47,837 nucleotides of DNA from Spirochaetota bacterium (GTDB lineage Bacteria; Spirochaetota; UBA4802; UBA5550). The first letter of the stretch is position 1. The number at the start of each line of letters is the position of its first letter. The stretch lies in the NCBI GenBank assembly GCA_003246895.1, contig QKCL01000057.1:1-47837 (forward strand), read 5' to 3'. A model generated the notes under the pieces. That model saw only the letters and a program-made list of their open reading frames with translations, was not told where the DNA came from and made no database searches. Shown one piece after another: positions 16,498 through 24,836 of the stretch. The translations under genes were made by a program, and so were the position numbers.

Positions 16498-17100
16498 TTA
16501 TTCCTTAATCATGCCGGTTGATTCCGCTATTTGCCTAGCGGCTTTTTCGGCAAAATTATGAATTGCATCCTTAATTGGTTTTCTCACTAAACCAAATTTA
16601 TTATATTCAATATTGTAATTTGCATTGGCTATCTCTGTAGCATCCTTTCCCTGGAACAGTTGGGCAATCAGATAACTTTTGACGGTACATGATAGTTTAA
16701 GTTCTTCAACATTTGAAGGATTCCAAATGACATAAATATAATCAACACCCAGTTTTCTCTGAATTTTAGTAATATAGCCAACGTCGGTTAATGAAAAGTC
16801 GATATCAATCTCTTCAAAATATGCGGATTTATAAGGTCCTCGAATGGGTTTAAGATTATCTTTTATTCCATTTAATATGTCACTGCTCGACAAAACTGAA
16901 AATTTACTGATTTCACGCAATGATTCCGAAATTCTAGCTGCAACAGCAACTGAAAGCGGACTTTCATCACCTGCTATAACTGCAAACCTATTTCCTTTGT
17001 AATTATATTTATCTTTTTTAAAATGAAAATCAGAAGTACTGCAGGTGATTATGACTAAAATGAGGATCAACAAGCAAATTATATTAAAAAATTTTCTCAT
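16498..17100 (-). CDS. Lipoprotein, unknown function (paralogue of the downstream gene)
   Basis: 200 residues, with lipobox VIITC (Cys20). It shares motif order with the next gene: GNRFAVIAGDESPLSVAVAARIS, then KLGVDYIYVIW, then a C-terminal helix ending IAESTGMIKE. Function unknown; the fold may resemble small periplasmic lipoproteins that bind partner proteins. A ribosome site GGTGGAG precedes the ATG. The promoter reads TTGACT (minus, 17171-17166), 18 nt, AATAAT (17147-17142). It is first in the two-gene operon. Confidence 0.8.
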   Translation of the reverse strand: MRKFFNIICLLILILVIITCSTSDFHFKKDKYNYKGNRFAVIAGDESPLSVAVAARISESLREISKFSVLSSSDILNGIKDNLKPIRGPYKSAYFEEIDIDFSLTDVGYITKIQRKLGVDYIYVIWNPSNVEELKLSCTVKSYLIAQLFQGKDATEIANANYNIEYNKFGLVRKPIKDAIHNFAEKAARQIAESTGMIKE

Positions 17101-17141
17101 AAAGATGACTCCACCTTATCTGTGAGATGTATTAAATAATA

Positions 17142-17171
17142 ATTATTGATTTAAAAATATTTAGAAGTCAA
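17142..17171 (-). promoter_or_regulatory. Sigma70-type promoter of the tandem lipoprotein operon
   Basis: Minus strand -35 TTGACT, 18-bp spacer, -10 AATAAT, about 41 nt upstream of the ATG at 17100, with a GGTGGAG ribosome site between. Confidence 0.5.
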
Positions 17172-17546
17172 GCTCTTTTTTGTAGTAAAAAGTTATATAA
17201 ACATGTCATAATTTTCAAAAATTGATGATTCAATTTTGAACCCAATATTAGTCTGGCAAAACCTGAGAAATCAAAATTTTATGCAAGTGTCTTTGCTGAA
17301 TTGATATGTTTTTCTATAACAGTTGTAATAAAAAGTAATTATGCTATTATCAGATTCAATACATCATTCAAAAACAGGCAAATTAAGTTGAAACAATTCC
17401 CCCCCAAACAAGTGCAAAATTTAAGAGTACTTTATCAGGTAATTATTCATGCGGTTTATTACAGGTTGCATTGCGGGACTTCTGTTTTTTCATTTTCACA
17501 GGGATTCTACACATCGAAGGTGATGCTTCCAGATCACTGCAGCGGG
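17172..17546. other. AT-rich intergenic stretch, no supported gene
   Basis: No Shine-Dalgarno-supported start, protein-like frame or strong hairpin is seen. A 91-codon plus-strand frame runs into the 3' end of the opposing gene and looks like chance. Confidence 0.5.
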
Positions 17547-17975
17547 TCAGTATTTCATCTCCGGCCAAAGGTGTGAAGAGAGCACTCTGCCTGACAGCGC
17601 AAGCCTTACCTTTTTGTCACCATCTGTAATTTCCATCTCCACATAATTTTTCAAAAATACTGATCTCTGTTTCATGGAAAGGATGGCATCCCATGGAATA
17701 AAAAGTCCGGGATGAAAGGGACTGAACAGCTTCATTACAGACAAAAAGATTCCGTCCCCGCTTACAGCTACATTGAGTACTGATCTGTAATTCACAATTC
17801 CCATTTGACCGCTCATCCATCTGAAGAAATCTCCACGGGGAGTTGCGGCAGAACGGAATGACCTGTCCAGCCTTCTCCAGCCACCCGCCATGGAGAGCAA
17901 GAAAAGTACCGCACCCCAGAAAATGATAAATAACAGTACTGCTCCCGAAACCAAAAGAAGAACTATTAATTCCAT
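17547..17975 (-). CDS. Small membrane protein, unknown function
   Basis: 142 residues. One long N-terminal transmembrane segment (about 4-30) is followed by a soluble beta-rich domain with pleckstrin-like or DUF-type strands (NVAVSGDGIFLSVMKLF, GLFIPWDAILSMKQRS, YVEMEITDGDKKVRLALSG). The pattern 'hydrophobic strand - IPW - strand' is common in membrane-anchored PH-like domains, but the identity is a guess. It is 51 nt downstream of the RimK-fusion gene, on the same strand, so probably cotranscribed. Confidence 0.65.
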   Translation of the reverse strand: MELIVLLLVSGAVLLFIIFWGAVLFLLSMAGGWRRLDRSFRSAATPRGDFFRWMSGQMGIVNYRSVLNVAVSGDGIFLSVMKLFSPFHPGLFIPWDAILSMKQRSVFLKNYVEMEITDGDKKVRLALSGRVLSSHLWPEMKY

Positions 17976-18026
17976 AATATCACCGTCTTAAAAATTGTAA
18001 AGCATACATAAGAGCCGGGCATACTT

Positions 18027-19442
18027 TTACACATCCTGATCCTCCACGAATTCTTCTTCCTCATGTACCAGCTGTGTCCTCTTCCACCGCAGGTTTTTTT
18101 CTATTGATGAAATCAGCATGCCCGCAATATCCTTACCGGTTGCGCCTTCTATGCCTTCAAGTCCAGGCGATGAATTGACTTCAAGAAGCAGTGGCCCCTT
18201 GGCTGAACGGATAATGTCAACTCCGGCAACTTTCAGTCCCAGGGTTTTTGCAGCAATTACTGCCAGAGTCTTCTCCTCCCTGCTTACCTTTACAATAGAT
18301 GCAGTCCCGCCCTGATGTATATTAGCTCTGAACTCACCCGGAGCGGCCTCCCGCTGAATCGATGCCACAACCTTGCCGTCCACAACGAAACACCGAAGAT
18401 CCTTGCCCTTGGCCTCTTTAATGAACTCCTGAACCAGCAGATTCGCCTTGAGGCTTTTCATGGCATTTATTACAGACTCTGCCGCCTTTCTGGTCTCCGC
18501 AAGGACAACGCCCATACCCTGGGTTCCTTCAAGAAGTTTTACAATGAGAGGAGGCCCCCCGACCATTTCAATGAGGTCATTTGTATCCATGGGGCTGTTT
18601 GCGAAACCCGTGGTTGGAATATCAATACCGTTTTTCTGGAGAACCTGGAGAGAATAGAGCTTGTCCCTGCTCTTTGTGATTGATTGTGCTGAATTAAGGG
18701 CAAATACACCCATACTCTCAAAATGGCGTACCAGTGCGGTGCCGTAAAAAGTCATGCTGGGCCTTATGCGGGGAATAACTGCATCATAGCTAGACAGTAC
18801 CCTCCCCCCCCTATAATGGACCTCGGGACTCACCGCATCAAGGCGCATATAGCACTGCTTGATGTTCAGAAAATCAATTTTATGCCCCCGCTCTTCTGCA
18901 GCCTCCATTATTCTCCGGTTTGAGTAGAGATTCTGGTCACTGGCCAGGAGACCGATTCTGAGGCCATTAATTGGCTTATCCTCGGTGATATAAATTTTTT
19001 TCAGTTTCTCATCGGAAACCCTTCCCAGCTGAAAAGACGTTGACGGGTCTATCACAAACCGCCCGGTCATGGCTTCCCGGCCAAGAAGCATTCTGTAGCC
19101 CATGGAATCCCTGTTTGCAAGTGTTACCTCAATGTCAAATTCCTTTTCCCCGATTCTGACTCTGGTTAAAATTACATGCCGTTTCTCTGAAATTCCAGAT
19201 GTACTCTTTACGTTCCGTGTGTCAATGGCCCGCGCTTCACACCGCAGTGCAACTCTCCTGTTATTCTGAAGGGGATGAACCTCAAAGCTGACCCATTTTT
19301 CATGATTCCGGCGAAACGGGGTTATATTGAATGCATGTATGGAGGATGTTTTCGCTCCGGAATCAACTCTTGCCTTTATGGCGGGAATTCCAAGTTCAGG
19401 GAAAATACACCACTCCTCACTGCCTATAATCTTTTTTTCCAT
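18027..19442 (-). CDS. RimK-type ATP-grasp ligase fused to a retropepsin-like (RimB-type) domain
   Basis: 471 residues. Residues 1-140 match the retropepsin-like ATP-dependent zinc protease family (RimB/PF05618), with the aspartic motif Asp27-Ser-Gly-Ala (VDSGAKTSSIHA). Residues about 155-450 are a RimK ATP-grasp domain with PPLIVKLLEGTQGMGV, LVQEFIKEAKGKDLRCFVV and a metal-binding LLEVNSSPGLEGIEG. RimK adds glutamates to ribosomal protein S6 or makes poly-glutamate, and RimB-type proteins can trim the tail, so the fusion could join adding and removing activities. Similar fusions are known in other bacteria. The C-terminus ends in acidic EEEEFVEDQDV. Confidence 0.92.
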   Translation of the reverse strand: MEKKIIGSEEWCIFPELGIPAIKARVDSGAKTSSIHAFNITPFRRNHEKWVSFEVHPLQNNRRVALRCEARAIDTRNVKSTSGISEKRHVILTRVRIGEKEFDIEVTLANRDSMGYRMLLGREAMTGRFVIDPSTSFQLGRVSDEKLKKIYITEDKPINGLRIGLLASDQNLYSNRRIMEAAEERGHKIDFLNIKQCYMRLDAVSPEVHYRGGRVLSSYDAVIPRIRPSMTFYGTALVRHFESMGVFALNSAQSITKSRDKLYSLQVLQKNGIDIPTTGFANSPMDTNDLIEMVGGPPLIVKLLEGTQGMGVVLAETRKAAESVINAMKSLKANLLVQEFIKEAKGKDLRCFVVDGKVVASIQREAAPGEFRANIHQGGTASIVKVSREEKTLAVIAAKTLGLKVAGVDIIRSAKGPLLLEVNSSPGLEGIEGATGKDIAGMLISSIEKNLRWKRTQLVHEEEEFVEDQDV

Positions 19443-19907
19443 GATACCTCAAATCATAATTATCTTTAATTTCATAACTGACTGTTTATTAATTAATCTA
19501 GCTCAAGTGATTAGTTAAATCAACAATATACACGGCATAAAACGGGATGAAGCTTAAAAAATATTGGGCAGTAAAAATGATGCTGTATTTTCTGTCAGCA
19601 AAAACTTTCAGGGAACCAATAAATACAGTAAAAATGATTCTCCTTCAATAAACCTCTCCTGTGCAGATGTTGGATCTGCGGACCTATGATGCATGCATAC
19701 TGAAATTTCACAATACTATATACTGAAATAATAATTGAAATGCAAACAAATTCTAGACAGGTTCCGGCCCTATGCCAGCCTTTCAGAAAAAAAGTCAACC
19801 GGCAGGATTCTGATTAAATTCTGAATATCATGTATCCAATAGAAATAAGCACACAATATACAACAGGGCTATACCGGGAGTATAACCCTGTTGCGGATTT
19901 ATAACTA
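19443..19907. other. Intergenic stretch without a supported gene
   Basis: 465 bp. A minus-strand 67-codon frame (19595-19798) has no ribosome site or recognisable motif and is judged spurious. The stretch holds one good hairpin close to the next gene (listed separately). Otherwise nothing is visible. Confidence 0.5.
19861..19893 (-). terminator. Hairpin after the BamE-like lipoprotein gene
   Basis: CAACAGGG...TATAC-cggga-GTATA...CCCTGTTG, a near-perfect stem, 14 nt past the stop at 19908. No T run follows, so it may be a weak terminator or a 3'-end stabiliser. Confidence 0.5.
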
Positions 19908-20294
19908 CTAAATTTTGGATGTAAAGAACACCCATTTTACGACTTTATCTTTTTCAAAATGAAACTCAATCCGGTTGTTCCCTTTTTTATAATTTCTGTA
20001 TGTGTATACTTCCCTGTCAGTTTCCTTATCAAATGTTTTCGATGTGGGGTTCCCCATACGGGTTACGATTTCGGATTTTGTCTTATTCAGCAACTCATCG
20101 AGCTCAGCACGTCTTGTTTTCATCTCCGGTGACTCATATGAGAGAACTGCATCACTTGACTGTTTTTCACTGGCAAGACTGTTTTTGTGGACATTGTCAT
20201 CAATGGTCTGCATTGTATCCTCAATTGTGGAACAACCTGAAAATAGAGAAATCAGCACCGCAATAAAAGATAATGTAATAATTTGTTTTTTCAT
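19908..20294 (-). CDS. BamE/SmpA-like lipoprotein
   Basis: 128 residues, with lipobox FSGC (Cys21). The C-terminal half has the SmpA/OmlA shape: a helix (RRAELDELLNKTKSEIVTRMGNPTSKTF) shown here as TKSEIVTRMGNPTSKTF, then strands EVYTYRNYK and IEFHFEKDKVVKWVFF. In this family a Met-Gly-xx-Pro turn sits between helix and strand, as here. BamE helps outer-membrane protein assembly, but many unrelated small lipoproteins use the same fold, so the BAM role is not proven. A purine-rich AGGGG precedes the ATG. Monocistronic. Confidence 0.72.
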   Translation of the reverse strand: MKKQIITLSFIAVLISLFSGCSTIEDTMQTIDDNVHKNSLASEKQSSDAVLSYESPEMKTRRAELDELLNKTKSEIVTRMGNPTSKTFDKETDREVYTYRNYKKGNNRIEFHFEKDKVVKWVFFTSKI

Positions 20295-20505
20295 AAAAAC
20301 CCCTGTTTAAATTCTATAACTCCATTAAAAGAAATCTGAATTCAATGGATTAAAATTCAATCATTTTTCTCCTTATAACCGCGCAGAATCCTTTTTTATC
20401 AAATGTAAATAATTAACCGTAAACAGACTAATACATATATTGTTCAGATAACTATATTTCAAAATCACCGGGATCTAAAAAAAGAAATAGAAGGCACAAA
20501 AAAAC

Positions 20506-20541
20506 TTGACCTTAAATGAATGTTCATTTATTTATGCCCCC
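20506..20541 (+). promoter_or_regulatory. TetR autoregulated promoter with palindromic operator
   Basis: -35 TTGACC (20506-20511), 17-bp spacer, weak -10 TATTTA (20529-20534), then 7 nt to ATG 20542. The palindrome TAAATGAA-tg-TTCATTTA (20513-20530) fills the spacer. The same core recurs before the next operon at 21128. Confidence 0.72.
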
Positions 20542-21114
20542 ATGAGAATGAAAGATGAAATAAAACAAAGAGCTCTCATCAGCGCAACAATCGCGACTGT
20601 AAATGAATCCGGCCTTGCATCAAGTTCTGTGTCAAAAATAGCAAAAAAGGCAGGTCTCTCACCGGCTACACTTTATATCTATTACAAGGACAAGGAGGAT
20701 CTTCTGGCTTCTATCTACATGGATGTAAAAATTGAAATGAGCAATTATATTATCAACGAAATAACAGAAGAGTCTTCTCTAAAAAAAATATTCTCACAAT
20801 TATGGAAGGCCATGTTTAAGTATATTTCATGCCACAGGGAAGAATTCATGTTTATTGAACAGTTTTCATCCTCCCCATGCTGTGACATTGTAAATAAAAA
20901 AGAAATGGAAAAGCATTTTGAACCAATAACCGGGCTGATAAAAGACGGAATTAAAAAGGGTGAAATAAAAAATGTAGACATGGGCCTTATCAAACTTTTT
21001 CTTTTTTCACCGCTCATGGTTCTTGCAAAGGATATGATAAAGCAGGGGGGAGAGTTCAAAGAAAAACTGATAAAAGAAGCATTCGAACTATCATGGGATT
21101 CAATAAAGTTATAA
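20542..21114 (+). CDS. TetR-family regulator of the MBL-lipoprotein operon
   Basis: 190 residues from ATG 20542 (MRMKDEIKQ). The helix-turn-helix is SSVSKIAKKAGLSPATLYIYYKDKED at about residues 29-54, followed by a helical ligand domain. The longer frame starts with TTG at 20506, which is really the -35 box, so it is not used. There is no Shine-Dalgarno; the -10 ends 7 nt before the ATG, so a leaderless transcript is predicted. The operator palindrome lies in its own promoter and again in the 59-bp gap before the next gene, so it should repress both itself and the MBL-fold operon. The inducer is unknown. Confidence 0.9.
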   Translation: MRMKDEIKQRALISATIATVNESGLASSSVSKIAKKAGLSPATLYIYYKDKEDLLASIYMDVKIEMSNYIINEITEESSLKKIFSQLWKAMFKYISCHREEFMFIEQFSSSPCCDIVNKKEMEKHFEPITGLIKDGIKKGEIKNVDMGLIKLFLFSPLMVLAKDMIKQGGEFKEKLIKEAFELSWDSIKL

Positions 21115-21127
21115 AAATTTTGTCAAG

Positions 21128-21153
21128 TTTATAAATGAATATTCATTTATAAA
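21128..21153 (+). promoter_or_regulatory. 26-bp perfect palindrome before the MBL-lipoprotein operon
   Basis: Arms TTTATAAATGAAT / ATTCATTTATAAA with no spacer. It contains the same core TAAATGAA-NN-TTCATTTA found at 20513-20530. A -10-like TATAAA (21148-21153) overlaps the right arm, at the same distance from the core as in the TetR promoter. An AGGAG ribosome site follows at 21163. Confidence 0.85.
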
Positions 21154-21173
21154 CCAAAAATTAGGAGCCAAAC

Positions 21174-22358
21174 ATGAAAATAAAAAAACGGCACATCACT
21201 GCAGGTGTTCTGTCAATAATCTCTGCATTGCTAATAACTGCCTGTTCAACTCTGGCTGACATAGAATACATGGAGGGTACAAGGAAAACTGTAATGAAAT
21301 CAGATAACTATAAAAATGGAAAATTTATCAATACAATAGGTGAAATTGAAATGCTCACCTCTGGCACATACATGGGCCTTATAAAAAAAATGATTTTCGG
21401 CAGGGAGGAGAGAGAACCTGAAAGACTCCTGAAACCGCTCATTGTGGATGCAGATTCAATTACAGGTGGAAAACCCGGTGAACTGAAAGTAACCTGGCTT
21501 GGTCACTCATCCACCATAATTGAAATAGAAGGAAAGATAATTCTCACAGACCCAGTCTTCTCAAAGCGCACCTCACCTCTGTCTTTCATTGGGCCGAAAC
21601 GGTATCACAGCAGTCCTGTCATCAAACCTGAAAGATTAAAAAAAATAGACCTGGTAATAATTTCACACGATCATTATGACCACCTGGACCTGGAAACAGT
21701 AAAAAAAATTCACATTACTGCCTCACATTTTGTTGTACCCCTTGGAGTAGGATCCTATTTAAAAAAATGTGGTGTCAGCACAGACAAGATAACCGAAATG
21801 AACTGGTGGGACGAAAAGGTCCTGCCCGGGGGATTAAAAATTGCAGCAACCCCCTCCCAGCATTTTTCAGGCAGAAGCCTTTTTAACAGAAACAGAACTC
21901 TCTGGGCATCATGGGTAATTGAAGGCAGCAAAAGAAAAATATTTTTCAGCGGGGATTCAGGATATACTTCTGAGTTCAGAAAAATCGGAAATAAATACGG
22001 GCCCTTTGATATGACGCTAATTGAAAACGGTCAGTATAATGAACAGTGGCAAAATGTTCATATGCTCCCTGAAGAATCCCTGCAATGCCATATTGACCTG
22101 AAGGGCAGAGTCATGATCCCGGTTCACTGGGCCGCATATAATCTCTCTGTACATGACTGGTTTGAGCCTGTTGAAAGACTTCTTAAGGCAGGAGCTCATA
22201 ACCCGAAAAGTGTGAAAATTTCAACACCTGCCATAGGGGAAAAGGTCGTTTACGGAAAAAATATACCCTCTGCACGGTGGTGGGATGCTTTCAAATCCGG
22301 ACACCGGAACATTGCTGAAAAGAACAGTAATTTAAAGCCGGCCGAGAATGAAGGGTAA
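21174..22358 (+). CDS. Metallo-beta-lactamase-fold lipoprotein (NAPE-PLD/UlaG-like)
   Basis: 394 residues, with lipobox ITAC (Cys24), so an envelope protein. The fold motifs are GHSSTIIEIEGKIILTDPVF, the zinc motif SHDHYDHLD, then PSQHFSGRS, FFSGDSGYT and MIPVHWAAYN. These match the NAPE-hydrolysing phospholipase D-like branch of MBL proteins. Known members hydrolyse lipid phosphodiesters or lactones, and a lipid-anchored enzyme suits a lipid substrate, but this is inference. AGGAG lies 6 nt before the ATG. First gene of a TetR-regulated operon with two downstream genes. Confidence 0.92.
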   Translation: MKIKKRHITAGVLSIISALLITACSTLADIEYMEGTRKTVMKSDNYKNGKFINTIGEIEMLTSGTYMGLIKKMIFGREEREPERLLKPLIVDADSITGGKPGELKVTWLGHSSTIIEIEGKIILTDPVFSKRTSPLSFIGPKRYHSSPVIKPERLKKIDLVIISHDHYDHLDLETVKKIHITASHFVVPLGVGSYLKKCGVSTDKITEMNWWDEKVLPGGLKIAATPSQHFSGRSLFNRNRTLWASWVIEGSKRKIFFSGDSGYTSEFRKIGNKYGPFDMTLIENGQYNEQWQNVHMLPEESLQCHIDLKGRVMIPVHWAAYNLSVHDWFEPVERLLKAGAHNPKSVKISTPAIGEKVVYGKNIPSARWWDAFKSGHRNIAEKNSNLKPAENEG

Positions 22359-22360
22359 AT

Positions 22361-22948
22361 GTGGCTTGCCATAAATCATTTGGGTCTGTATACGTAACCC
22401 CTGTAATGAACATGAAAAAAAGCAATAAACTCATACAGCTTAACCGGGTAGACAGCATGGAACGCTACGTGCTCGTACCTGGTAATGTGAATGGCAGGCG
22501 GAACAGAAGAATCAAGGAGCTCTCAAAGGTTCGCGGTAACTGTTTCTTTGTAAAGGGAGTTGCCCATGGACTTTTTGATTTCATATACAGGGCAACAGTC
22601 AAACTTGGCCTGAAAGACCGAAAACTCATATTTTCCCGTGGCTCGGTAAAAACCGGAAACAGGCCGGTTTCAAACCGGGTTGATATTTATGAACTTGACT
22701 GGGATCTTGGAACATCCATACTGATACCCATGAAACTGAATTACAGAGACAAAGTAAAACTGATAATCAGCGAAATCGAAACAGAGTTAAGGGTAATGGA
22801 AATTGTCGTCCTCTCGGGCCTGATTCAGATAGCCTGTCCTGATAAAAGCATAAAATGGTGCAGGGAAATGGCTGCCACGGTAATGGCCCTTGGATGGAAA
22901 CAATATGAATCCGGAATCCCGGCAGCAGTTAAAAGGCTTGAACCCTGA
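22361..22948 (+). CDS. Unknown protein, coupled to the MBL-lipoprotein gene
   Basis: 195 residues from the GTG at 22361, 2 nt after the previous stop, or 180 from ATG 22406 (MNMKKSNKL). AAGGG before the GTG supports coupling. No signal peptide. I do not recognise the family. The body is basic in the first half (VNGRRNRRIKELSKVRGN) and alternates strands and helices later (ILIPMKLNYRDKVKLIISEIETELRVME). It is always followed here by a DUF1638 gene, so a joint function is plausible. Confidence 0.72.
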   Translation: MACHKSFGSVYVTPVMNMKKSNKLIQLNRVDSMERYVLVPGNVNGRRNRRIKELSKVRGNCFFVKGVAHGLFDFIYRATVKLGLKDRKLIFSRGSVKTGNRPVSNRVDIYELDWDLGTSILIPMKLNYRDKVKLIISEIETELRVMEIVVLSGLIQIACPDKSIKWCREMAATVMALGWKQYESGIPAAVKRLEP

Positions 22949-22978
22949 CCTTTATACATCCCTGAGAAAGGAGCTTTT

Positions 22979-23653
22979 ATGAATGCCGTTATCTTCACAT
23001 GCACATCCCTGATACTTCATGTAAATGCGGCCCAGGAAAAAGAAGGTACACATTACCCGGTCATGGGCCTTGACCAGAAAAATCATATTGATCCTGTAAA
23101 GATGAATGATCTTATACGGGAAACAATGGAAACTCTCCCGCCGGAAGTTGACACAATTCTTGTGAGCATGGGACTCTGCGGCGGATCATGGTCAGGGATT
23201 GAGTTAAAACAGAGAGTTGTCATTCCGCGTGTCGATGACTGCATAACCCTTCTCCTTCACACTGATGACAAACCGGCTTTCAATTTAAAACAGCATGGCC
23301 ACTTCTATTTCCGGGATTCCATTGACGGAATTTTCTCCATAGAAGGTTTAAGAAACAGGCTCTGTGAAAAGGATGGAGAAATTGAAGGAGAGGCCATTCT
23401 GCAGAGCTGGTTTTCCTCATACACAGACGCAGACATAATTGATACCGGAATATATGACTGCCATTCAGAGAAGTATATGAAAAAAGCCAAAGAGAATGCA
23501 AACCTGGTCTCATGCAGACTCAATCATGTTCCGGGAAGCAATATCATTCTTGAAAAACTCGTCTCCGGCCGGTGGGACAGCCAGTTTATCATTGCCGAAA
23601 AAGGCTGCATTCCAGGATACACTGCCTTTATTGGAAACGGAAATAATTCATAA
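22979..23653 (+). CDS. DUF1638 family protein
   Basis: 224 residues. The DUF1638 hallmark is visible: SMGLCGGSWSGIE, then VVIPRVDDCITLLLH, then a conserved region with YFRDSIDG and late FIIAEKGCIPGYTAF. Conserved His/Cys/Asp residues suggest metal or cofactor binding; the biochemical role of the family is not settled. Members often lie beside methyltransferase and corrinoid genes, which are absent here. GGAG ahead of the ATG gives a good ribosome site, 30 nt after the previous gene. Last of the TetR-controlled trio. Confidence 0.85.
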   Translation: MNAVIFTCTSLILHVNAAQEKEGTHYPVMGLDQKNHIDPVKMNDLIRETMETLPPEVDTILVSMGLCGGSWSGIELKQRVVIPRVDDCITLLLHTDDKPAFNLKQHGHFYFRDSIDGIFSIEGLRNRLCEKDGEIEGEAILQSWFSSYTDADIIDTGIYDCHSEKYMKKAKENANLVSCRLNHVPGSNIILEKLVSGRWDSQFIIAEKGCIPGYTAFIGNGNNS

Positions 23654-23786
23654 TATCATTGATTCTCCTCCCTTAACAATCTCAACGGGAGCAGAATTAT
23701 AAATTCATTTACCCCAAAAGCCCGGTTTATATTATCAAACCAGTAAAGTTTAAAACATAAAACAAATCCCCCTGTGGAATTATAAG

Positions 23787-24734
23787 TTATTTTAAAACTC
23801 GTACCGGCTCACCTTCAAGATATGCCTTGATATCCTCAAGGGCCTGCTCAAAGTATATTCTGTAGTTCATATCTGTTACATAACCAAGATGGGGTGTTGC
23901 CAGCACATTGTCCAGTCTGCGCAGCATATGATTTCCCGGAAGAGGTTCCTCGTCAAAAACGTCAAGCCCTGCTCCTGCGATTATCCCTTCCTGAAGAACA
24001 CTTATCAGGCCTTTATTATCAATAATTGCTGACCTTGAAGTATTTATTATATATGCACTGCTTTTCATAAGCCTGAGGTCACTCTCGGCAACAATCCCCC
24101 TTGTTGAGTCGCTCAATACAAGATGTATGGAAAGAAAATCTGATACTTCAAAGAGCTCCTCTTTTGAGTGACAGAAGCCTGCTCCCGCTTCCCTGCACCT
24201 CTCCTCATTAAGATTCGGGCTCCATGCTGTTACATTCATTCCAAAAGCCCTGGCCACAGGAACCATCATTTTCCCTATACTGCCCAGACCAAGCAGTCCC
24301 AGTGTTTTACCATGTAAAGCCATACCTAAAGTGCTCTGCCATGGACCTGATTTTCGGAATGAGAAATTTTCACTGCAAATATTCCTGGCAAGACCGAGTA
24401 TAAGCGCCCACGTCAATTCCATGGGTGACTCCTTTGGGCTGTCAGTACCGCATACTGTAATTCCACGATCCACTGCGGCATCAGTATCAATTGCGGAATT
24501 TCTCATGCCTGAGGTGACAATCAGTTTAAGTTTCGGAAGTGATTCGATGAGCTGCGCAGTAACCGGTGTCCTCTCCCTCATGACCACTATTATTTCCGCA
24601 TCCTTAAGGCGGTCCGCGAGATCTTCTCCTTCATGCTTGTCCGTGAGATTTATTACATTAACACCATTAAGGCTGTGCCAGTCCGCAAGGGACATTGCGG
24701 CATTCTGATAATCATCCAGTATGATACACTTCAT
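23787..24734 (-). CDS. D-isomer-specific 2-hydroxyacid dehydrogenase
   Basis: 315 residues. The NAD-binding Rossmann motif is LGLLGLGSIGKMM (about 150-160), with a following acidic position. The catalytic positions include the Arg in NTSRSAIID, the Glu in DVFDEEPLP and the His in ATPHLGYVT. The family reversibly oxidises D-2-hydroxyacids (phosphoglycerate, glycerate, lactate and others); the substrate cannot be assigned from sequence. GGAGG precedes the ATG. Monocistronic; tail-to-tail with the DUF1638 gene. Confidence 0.93.
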   Translation of the reverse strand: MKCIILDDYQNAAMSLADWHSLNGVNVINLTDKHEGEDLADRLKDAEIIVVMRERTPVTAQLIESLPKLKLIVTSGMRNSAIDTDAAVDRGITVCGTDSPKESPMELTWALILGLARNICSENFSFRKSGPWQSTLGMALHGKTLGLLGLGSIGKMMVPVARAFGMNVTAWSPNLNEERCREAGAGFCHSKEELFEVSDFLSIHLVLSDSTRGIVAESDLRLMKSSAYIINTSRSAIIDNKGLISVLQEGIIAGAGLDVFDEEPLPGNHMLRRLDNVLATPHLGYVTDMNYRIYFEQALEDIKAYLEGEPVRVLK

Positions 24735-24836
24735 AATAAAACCTCCGAAATCAGAAAAATATATTTTACGCCCATGACCGGAAAGTTCCCATAAAAACCG
24801 GTTATGAATACCCCAAAACCTGCAGCTCTTTATGCA

